A program made the translations under genes and the position numbers. Below are positions 18,457-24,641 of a stretch of DNA of 24,641 bases, piece by piece. The notes under the pieces were generated by a model that worked only from the letters and a program-made list of their open reading frames with translations, ran no database searches and was not told the DNA's origin. The DNA comes from Fragilaria crotonensis (Eukaryota > Bacillariophyta > Fragilariophyceae > Fragilariales > Fragilariaceae): NCBI GenBank assembly GCA_022925895.1, contig JAKSYS010000797.1, positions 1-24,641 of the forward strand. Direction: 5' to 3'. Position 1 is the first letter of the stretch; each line of letters begins with the position of its first letter.

Positions 18457-20349
18457 ATGTCGTCGTTGGATTCTTCAGAACAAGAAACATGGTTCTGGAA
18501 CAAGATCAATTCGCTCGTACATGCACCCGGCTATCCATACCATGATCGTCGTGAACACCTGCAAATTCTACAGGAGGCTGATGTGAAGCAATGGGATCCA
18601 CGTGACCGTAGTAGTTGGACATGTCTTTATATTGCAAGCGGACTTGGGGACTTGGAAATGGTTCGCGAGTTGTTACAACACAAGGACGTGATCAAGGCGG
18701 TGAATGGCAGCAGCAGTGGACACGGTAGCACAGCACTAATGATGGCATGCATGTATGACCATCTGCCAATTGTTTGCGAGTTGTTGAAGCAAAAGGAGAT
18801 TGATTTGAATATCAGAGATGTAAGAGGTCGCACAGCGCTCATCACTGCATGCATGCGCGGACATTTGGGGATTGTTTGCGAGTTGTTGAAGCGCAGAGAG
18901 GTGGATGTGAATGCCCAATGCACAAGAGGCCTAACAGCACTCTTCACTGCAGCCGACCTTGGATATTTGGAAATTGCTCGTAAGTTGTTGAAGCGCGAAG
19001 AGGTGGCTGTGAACGCCCAAGATGAGCATGGTCGAACAGCACTCAAGGCTGCAAGTGGTTATGGACATGTGGGAATCGTTTGCGAGTTATTGAAACACAA
19101 GGAGTTGGATGTGAATATCGGAGATACACGCAATATAACAGCACTCACTAGTGCAATCATTTCTGGCCATGTTGGGATTGTTCGCGAGTTGTTACAACAC
19201 AAGAAGTTGGATGTGAATGTCTAAGATATTAATGGTCGTACGCCACTCATCATTGCATGTAACAATGGTGATTTGGATATTGTTCGCGAGTTGTTGCAGC
19301 GCAAGGAAGTGAATGTGAATGCCCAAAACAAATATGCCGACACACCACTCGGCCTTGCAAGCAGCGATGGACATATGGCTATTGTTTGCGCGTTGTTGGA
19401 GCACAAGTCGAAAAAGTTGAAAATGAATATCAGAAATATGGACGGCCGCACGCCACTATGCTGGCATGTGTCAGAGGACGTCTGCCAATCGTTCACACGT
19501 TGTTGCAGCACCATGAGGTGGATGCGAACGCCCAAGATAAGGATGGCAAAACACCACTCCTCTATGCATGCTCGGAGAATAGGTATGGCATTGTTCGCAT
19601 GCTGTTGCTGCGCAAAGAGGTGAATGTGAATGCCCAAGATAAAAATGGCTACACACCACTCATCAGTGCAAGTGAAGATGGCTTTTTGGGAATTGTTCGC
19701 GCGCTGTTGAAACACAAGGCGGTGGATACGAATGCCCGCGACAATCGCGGCCACACATCACTCGCCATTGCAAGCAACACCAAAGAATTGGGACATTGTT
19801 TGCGAGTTGCTGAAACAAAAGGAAGTGGATGTGAATGCCCAAGATAACCAAGGCTGCACACCACTTATCCTTGCATGCTCCATGGAACATTGGCCGAGTG
19901 AATTGGATCGTAATTTATCTATTGTTTCCAAATTGTTGCAACGCGAGGGGGTGGATGTAAATCGAAGAGACGAAAAAGGTCGCACAGCCTTATACGTAGC
20001 GATTGCAGATGGTCGAAGGGAAGTTGTTCTAGAGTTGGTGAAACACGGCGAGTTGGATGTGAATGTTAGAGGTGCTCATGGCAACACAGCCCTTATCTGG
20101 GCAACCCTTAGGGGCCGGTTGGATGTGGTTTGTGGGCTTTTGGATGACGACAGAGTGGATGTGAGTGTTCGGAATAAAGCAGGATCGACAGCTTTGGACA
20201 TTGCTCGCAAATGTAACTTGTTTGAAATTGCTCGCCGTCTCGAGGAACATTCCAAAGTTGGTCAGCGTCGTGAGTGGGAAGCAAAGGCGCTTCGGCAAGA
20301 TGTGGAATTGCACAACAGGGAAAGAAAGCGGCGGCGTTTATCAGTCTGA
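18457..20349 (+). pseudogene. Ankyrin-repeat protein ANK-2, stop plus two frameshifts
   Basis: This paralogue of ANK-1 and ANK-3 starts at ATG 18457 (TAGCACAATG context, MSSLDSSEQE); an in-frame ATG at 18424 also exists. About 16 ankyrin repeats can be followed, more than in either neighbour. TAA at 19222-19224 stands where the family has CAA (GTC-CAA-GAT), a single C-to-T nonsense change, and the same frame continues at once with DINGRTPLIIACNNGDLDIV. A one-base loss at about 19460 (CCACTATG for CCACTCATG) and another shift at about 19780-19790 follow. The last frame ends normally at TGA 20347-20349 after the basic tail RERKRRRLSV, nuclear-localisation-like. One repeat near 19880-19940 carries a 9-residue insertion also seen in ANK-3. 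Three lesions make this a pseudogene. Confidence 0.88.
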
Positions 20350-20686
20350 TGACAGATCAATTTCCGAGCATGGCGGTAGATGGTGGACAAAGCGGAAAAG
20401 TGATATGCCATCTTCATTCACGTAGAGTCCTTCGACTCGCATCGGATGCCAGTATTCCCGAATCAGTGATGAGCGATGGCTGGATTTGTCGTCACGCACG
20501 ATGGGCAGGAGCAACGAGATGGTACAAGGATGGCCATCCGTTTCTTTTGAAAGTCACAACAAACGTAAACAAATAGATGTATGGGCAACGAGCGCACTAG
20601 TTCCATTTACGTGCACGTTCAATATTGTAATCATTATTGTTGATTGTATTTTATTCCGAGTTAGGGATTTGTATGCTTGGCTCACA
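20350..20686. other. Spacer between ANK-2 and the VPS53 fragment
   Basis: The first 30 bases (GATGACAGATCAATTTCCGA) are the shared 3' UTR of the ankyrin family and also appear, translated, in ANK-1. A plus-strand frame continues to 20576 (WICRHARWAGATRWYKDG) but has no family I recognise. Confidence 0.4.
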
Positions 20687-21895
20687 CTACCGGAATGCTT
20701 TTCGAAAGTCATCGACCGTTTGGCGCATCTGACTCAAATCGTTGGTCACCTTGGAGGCTGCGTCGGTCCTGCGTTGCCAAATTTCTTGTATGCGTTTCGA
20801 GACCAAATGTTCCGATGTGACTCCAGCCATGGCACCGCAGAGTGCAATCTGCGGGTCGAGCCCAATTTGTTCCGACATGACGGCCTGTTCGTTTGCAGTT
20901 GGATCCCTTGAGATTCATCATGGTCTGTAGGTCGAGCGCCGATCCGCCGGGCCATTGGAATCGGAACACGTCAACTCGCATTGTGTTTGGTGTACCAACA
21001 AATCTTGAACAACGTTTCGATGCGTTGAAAGTGCTTGGTGACCATTTTGGGTGCACATTTCGGGACCAATAGACGTGGCCGCGCGCCCACCGAGTTGGCG
21101 CGTTGCGTTGTGTGGGCATTCACTTCGAAGACTCGCAGCTTCAAGATTGCCGTCTTGAGATAATAGGCGTCCAGCAAGAGTTGCTGGGTTGCCATCTCGC
21201 CAACCCGTTTTGGGCGAATAATAGTAGAAAGGTAAACTGAGGAACAGGTTGTAGCAAATTTGTCACAAAATTTCGAAAAGAAGGTTGAGAAACAAGTCCT
21301 CGGACGGTGGCAAAGAAAGGAACACAGTCCCTTGAGTCATTCCCACGTACGACGGCTTCTCGCCAACCATGTCGAACGTAACCCAGTTGATATCAGTTAT
21401 GGTTTTGAGAACGTCTTGGAGGCGATGCATGAGACCTGAAACAAGCACATTCATGCATTTTGCAGTAACGTCGCGGAAACGCAATTTGCTGAGCCGACAT
21501 ATCGATACAACCCTTGAATGCCCGTTCAATTGTATAAAGAATCAAGTCTTCCAGTGCTTCGACAGTTTCAGCGCAGGACTCACACGTTCGAATAACTTGG
21601 CAAGCCGTGACTTGACGCCCTTGGGTATCGCAATTGTGGCGCCCTCGGTGAACTGCTGCCCTTGTTGCTTTCTAAAAGAGGAACCGATGTTGATACCACC
21701 CACAACCGTGTTTTGGGAAGTCGACCCTGCCTGAGGCAGTTGACCCCCAAGTACTTGAGCGTATTTGTTCAGAGAATCCTGAAAGGCTGCAAATAGCAGA
21801 AAGAATGCCTGTCCCTTGGTCATGGCAGTCCATCGCGTAAGATCCCTTGATGTTAACGAACAATCCAGTCGACATCGTGAAGACAGGCAACTCAC
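20687..21895 (-). pseudogene. VPS53 C-terminal half, multiply frameshifted
   Basis: VPS53 is a subunit of the GARP and EARP complexes that tether retrograde and recycling vesicles to the trans-Golgi and endosomes. Reading the minus strand with frame changes gives, in order: STGLFVNIKGS; TAMTKGQAFFLLFAAFQDSL; YTIERAFKGCIDMS; DVTAKCMNVLVSGLMHRL with INWVTFDMVGEKPSYV; SKFCDKFATTCSSVYLST; MATQQLLLDAYYLKTAILKL; KMVTKHFQRIETLFK; DVFRFQWPGGSALDLQTMMN; and MSEQIGLDPQ to the stop at 20687. This follows the C-terminal order of VPS53, notably the QLLLD-x-x-x-LK block and the following K-x-F/M...RIE and D-MNLKG-like segments. At least five frame changes and no splice sites mark a pseudogene. The N-terminal half is absent; the true left edge could reach about 22060. 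It lies antisense inside the ankyrin cluster. Confidence 0.75.
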
Positions 21896-22513
21896 CCCAC
21901 GGGTATCAGCAGCGCCATCTCCGAGAGATTCAACAGTTGCTCGACCCTACATTGTCCTTCCAAAAGCACTGCACGGATCCTTGTGAGCAGTGTAGATTGG
22001 TGAGCCTCACTCATATAACAGGGATCATGCTCCGAGAGTATCCGTGTATAATGTAGTGGTGTCCAAAAGTACTGGAGTACTCCGATACTGAGTAGTGCTA
22101 TGCCGTACAAAAGTCGTCAAAGTCCTACAGTCCTACGGTTATAATGTCCTGAATTCACTTCCTTCTATTGGCACGCCAATCGAAACTTGTATGTACTACT
22201 ATTAGCTAGTAGAGTAGTACCAGATACAAGATACCGGATGTATCGCAGATCGCACGTACAATTACTGGTACAAGTACTGGTATGCATACCTCCTTGGATT
22301 AAGCTGCGTAGTTGAATCATACACTGTAGAACAGTACAGGTACAGTACGACGAACTAAGTCCAAGAAATATCTCCAGATTTGATGTTCGTTGTTCGTAAT
22401 CTCCTCATCTGACATCTTACTTCTGTCACTAGTACAAATTGTTGTTGTTGTAGGACCAGGGCCGCGGTCCACTAGATGAGCTTTAGTTTCTTCACCGTGC
22501 TCGCTTTAGCACA
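21896..22513. other. Spacer before ANK-3 with GTACT motifs
   Basis: The part 22055-22360 is dense in TACTG/GTACT words, including AGTACTGGAGTAC at 22068-22080, the same word as at 149-161. A weak minus-strand continuation of the VPS53 region (LEGQCRVEQLLNLSEMAL, about 21910-21965) may be more of the fragment. No other gene is seen. Confidence 0.4.
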
Positions 22514-23881
22514 ATGCCGACATTGTTGGATTCCTCCGAACAGCAAAGGTTCCGGAATAATATAAATTCTCTCCTCAATGCCACACCCGACCTGTCAATG
22601 GAGGTTCGCTGCCGTCTGGAGCTATGCCTATACACTGACCTGAATCGCCAGGATCGTGTCGGTAGAACATCTCTCTCCTACGCATGTCGCCACGGCCATT
22701 TGGAAATCGCGTTGGAGTTGTTGAGACACAAGGACGTCAATGTCAACATCAACGACCGTAATCGCCGCACACCACTCATGTTTGCATGTTCCAATCGACA
22801 TCGGGACAGCATGGGTGGTAATTTAGGTATTGTTCGCGAATTGTTGAAACACCAAGTCGTCCTTGAGAATGTGAATGCCCAAGATATGTATGGACGCTCA
22901 CCTCTCCTTGATGCATGCTCCGAGGGAAATTTGGACATTGTTGTCGAATTATTGAAACACAATGGGGTGGATGTGAATGTACGAGGGTTGCATGGCTTCT
23001 CACCACTCATCAAAGCATCCATGGTTGGTAATCTGGAAATTGTTTGCGAGTTATTGAATTACAAGGATATGGAGGTGGATGTGAATGCCCAAGATGCTAT
23101 AAGCCGTACACCACTCATTATTGCGTGTTCAGATCGCAATTTGGGGATTGTTTCCAAATTGCTGGATCACGACAAGATTGATGTGAATATCAGAAACAGT
23201 GGAGGGTGCACAGCACTCATCATTGCAACCGTCCATGCTCAATTGGGTATTGTTCGCGCATTGCTGAAATGCACGGGGACTAAAGTGAATGCCCGAGATA
23301 GTGATGGCCGCACACCGCTCATCATTGCAAGCTATTCAGGCTGCTTTGGAATCGTTTGCGAGTTATTGAAGCATAAGGAGTTGGATGTGAATATGCCAGA
23401 TAGTGCAGGCAGTACACCACTCATCATCGCATGCACCCAGGGAAACTGGGACATTGTTCGCGCCTTGTTTAAAAACAAGGATGTTGATGTGAATGTCAGA
23501 GACAGCAAAGGCCAAACAGCGTTATACTGGGCCTGTGGACAGGATCGATGGGATGTTATTCTCGATTTGTTGAATCACAGCAACTTGCATGTGAATGTTC
23601 AAGGTGCTCACGGCAACACAGTCCTCATCTGGGCCTGCCTCAGGGGCCGGTTGGACGTTGTTCACGAGTTTCTGAAAGACGGACGGGTAGACTTGAGTGT
23701 AAGGAATAAAGCAGGATCGACAGCTCTGGACATTGCTCGCAAATGTGAGTTGTTTGATATCGTACGTTGTCTTGAGGAACATTCCAAGGCTTCTCGGCGA
23801 CGCGAGTTGGAAGCAACGAACCTTCGACATGATATCGATTTGAACAGCAGGGAAAGAAAGCGGCGTCGTTCATCAAAATGA
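22514..23881 (+). CDS. Ankyrin-repeat protein ANK-3, intact
   Basis: This is the one unbroken member of the cluster, 455 residues, with no signal peptide or membrane segment, so probably cytosolic or nuclear. ATG 22514 sits in the TAGCACAATG context shared with ANK-1 and ANK-2, and the N-terminus (MPTLLDSSEQQRFRNNINSL) is the family's. About eleven ankyrin repeats fill residues 55-420, each near 34 residues with the usual TPL..A and IV.ELL helices. The second repeat carries a 9-residue insertion (RHRDSMGGN). The last two repeats (GAHGNT.. and NKAGSTALDIARKC) are the most conserved part between paralogues. The C-terminus is basic (RRRELEATN...RERKRRRSSK), which could be a nuclear localisation signal. 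Ankyrin proteins act as adaptors; the partner is unknown. The VPS53 fragment separates it from ANK-2. Confidence 0.92.
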   Translation: MPTLLDSSEQQRFRNNINSLLNATPDLSMEVRCRLELCLYTDLNRQDRVGRTSLSYACRHGHLEIALELLRHKDVNVNINDRNRRTPLMFACSNRHRDSMGGNLGIVRELLKHQVVLENVNAQDMYGRSPLLDACSEGNLDIVVELLKHNGVDVNVRGLHGFSPLIKASMVGNLEIVCELLNYKDMEVDVNAQDAISRTPLIIACSDRNLGIVSKLLDHDKIDVNIRNSGGCTALIIATVHAQLGIVRALLKCTGTKVNARDSDGRTPLIIASYSGCFGIVCELLKHKELDVNMPDSAGSTPLIIACTQGNWDIVRALFKNKDVDVNVRDSKGQTALYWACGQDRWDVILDLLNHSNLHVNVQGAHGNTVLIWACLRGRLDVVHEFLKDGRVDLSVRNKAGSTALDIARKCELFDIVRCLEEHSKASRRRELEATNLRHDIDLNSRERKRRRSSK

Positions 23882-24641
23882 TGACGGAGGAATTGCCTAA
23901 GATGGCCTTTCGGTGGTGGACAATGGGGTGAGGGATTTCTAATGTTCGTAGTTGTCTAAATTCTATATGGTCGCAAAATCTTTGATTCGTTGTCTATTAC
24001 GTATCATCAAGAAACTCTCAACGACGACAACATAATTGAAAAGAGGACATGCCGGCCCGTGAGCTAACAATCATGAGTGCTGCTGTCGTACGAATGCTTG
24101 AATGGTCCCATTGACTACGACCTGAAGACTGAACATTATCGGTGTGCTGATCTCTGCACTACAAGATCCATTCCCAAAAACAATATATACCTTCTGGTCT
24201 TGCCCATTGCATGCTATTGTTGAGTTGTATACTTGCCTCACACTACAAAAGCAATGCATGGAGCCATGAATTCATTAAGGCCGATGTCGCCACTCCCACC
24301 AGTGGATCTTCTGGAATTTGTTCGGCAGACACACGTCACCGGCAATATTTTCACCTTTGCAAGGGTGGTCTCTTGTTTCAGCCGTCGCTATTTTATGCGA
24401 ATTCCCTGTGGACTGTCTCCTACGACAGCTTGGCCGGACTCATCAAACTCCAATACTTCACCACGGTCTCCACGAAATTGCAGTCTGCTATTGGTGTGGC
24501 TGCTGCTGATACTATGTCTTGGCAGTGCCACTGACTGAGAAAACAGGACGAAAGTCTCGTTTCAACCAGTCCATAAATTCTTAATCAAAGAGGATTTGAC
24601 CTTAATGGCCTTGAGGAGAGAGTCGTTGCATTATCGGAATC
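23882..24641. other. Unresolved right end of the window
   Basis: Both strands show moderately protein-like frames between 24071 and 24540: minus strand NSTIACNGQDQKVYIVFGNG and QFRGDRGEVLEFDESGQAVV, plus strand GLLFQPSLFYANSLWTVSYD. None has a known motif and they contradict each other. A gene fragment or an exon continuing beyond the window is possible. Confidence 0.25.

Noticed and set aside
16841-20313. Many minus-strand frames of 60-177 codons opposite the ankyrin genes
   Set aside because: They repeat with the ankyrin period and are shadows of the plus-strand repeats.
1-24641. CRISPR arrays, bacterial operons, tRNA or rRNA genes
   Set aside because: No regularly spaced short repeats, no bacterial signals and no recognisable RNA gene sequence were found by eye; a covariance-model scan would be needed to exclude small RNAs.

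Overview
The window reads as nuclear DNA of a eukaryotic microalga. A diatom is my best guess, by inference: Copia-type polymerase with a QVDD box, a Plavaka-like transposase with a Cys/His finger and acidic tail, intergenic DNA rich in TACTG/GTACT motifs, and tandem ankyrin-repeat genes. No ribosomal RNA or tRNA gene was recognised; the code is standard. It is a repeat-rich accessory region with very few intact genes.

Layout. 1-2215: a 208-bp tandem duplication whose second copy is split by a 1.79-kb hAT-like element (385-2177, matching terminal inverted repeats, 8-bp target duplication). 2894-8620: a decayed Plavaka-like transposase gene on + facing a decayed gene on - that carries an HxD...H pattern like a 2-oxoglutarate/Fe(II) dioxygenase, with a 115-bp tandem repeat at its 5' side. 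9710-12493: a second convergent pair, an unrecognised broken gene (+) and a SAP-like gene (-) interrupted by an in-frame TGA. 12691-12759: a long palindromic hairpin. 12960-15440: a 5'-truncated Copia pol with two frameshifts and a 3' LTR. 15435-15925: an unrecognised minus-strand coding-like mosaic.

16718-23881: three paralogous ankyrin-repeat genes on +. ANK-1 has a frameshift and has lost its basic C-terminus; ANK-2 has a stop and two frameshifts; ANK-3 (22514-23881, 455 aa) is the only clearly intact long gene in the window. Between ANK-2 and ANK-3, on -, lies a multiply frameshifted C-terminal half of VPS53, a subunit of the GARP/EARP vesicle-tethering complex.

The two most interesting points are the transposase/dioxygenase-like pairing, which recalls the fungal KDZ transposons that carry TET/JBP genes, and the birth-and-death pattern of the ankyrin cluster with a displaced VPS53 fragment inside it. 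Many breaks are single-base indels, some in homopolymers. Real decay is likely for mobile elements, but uncorrected long-read errors cannot be excluded from the sequence alone.
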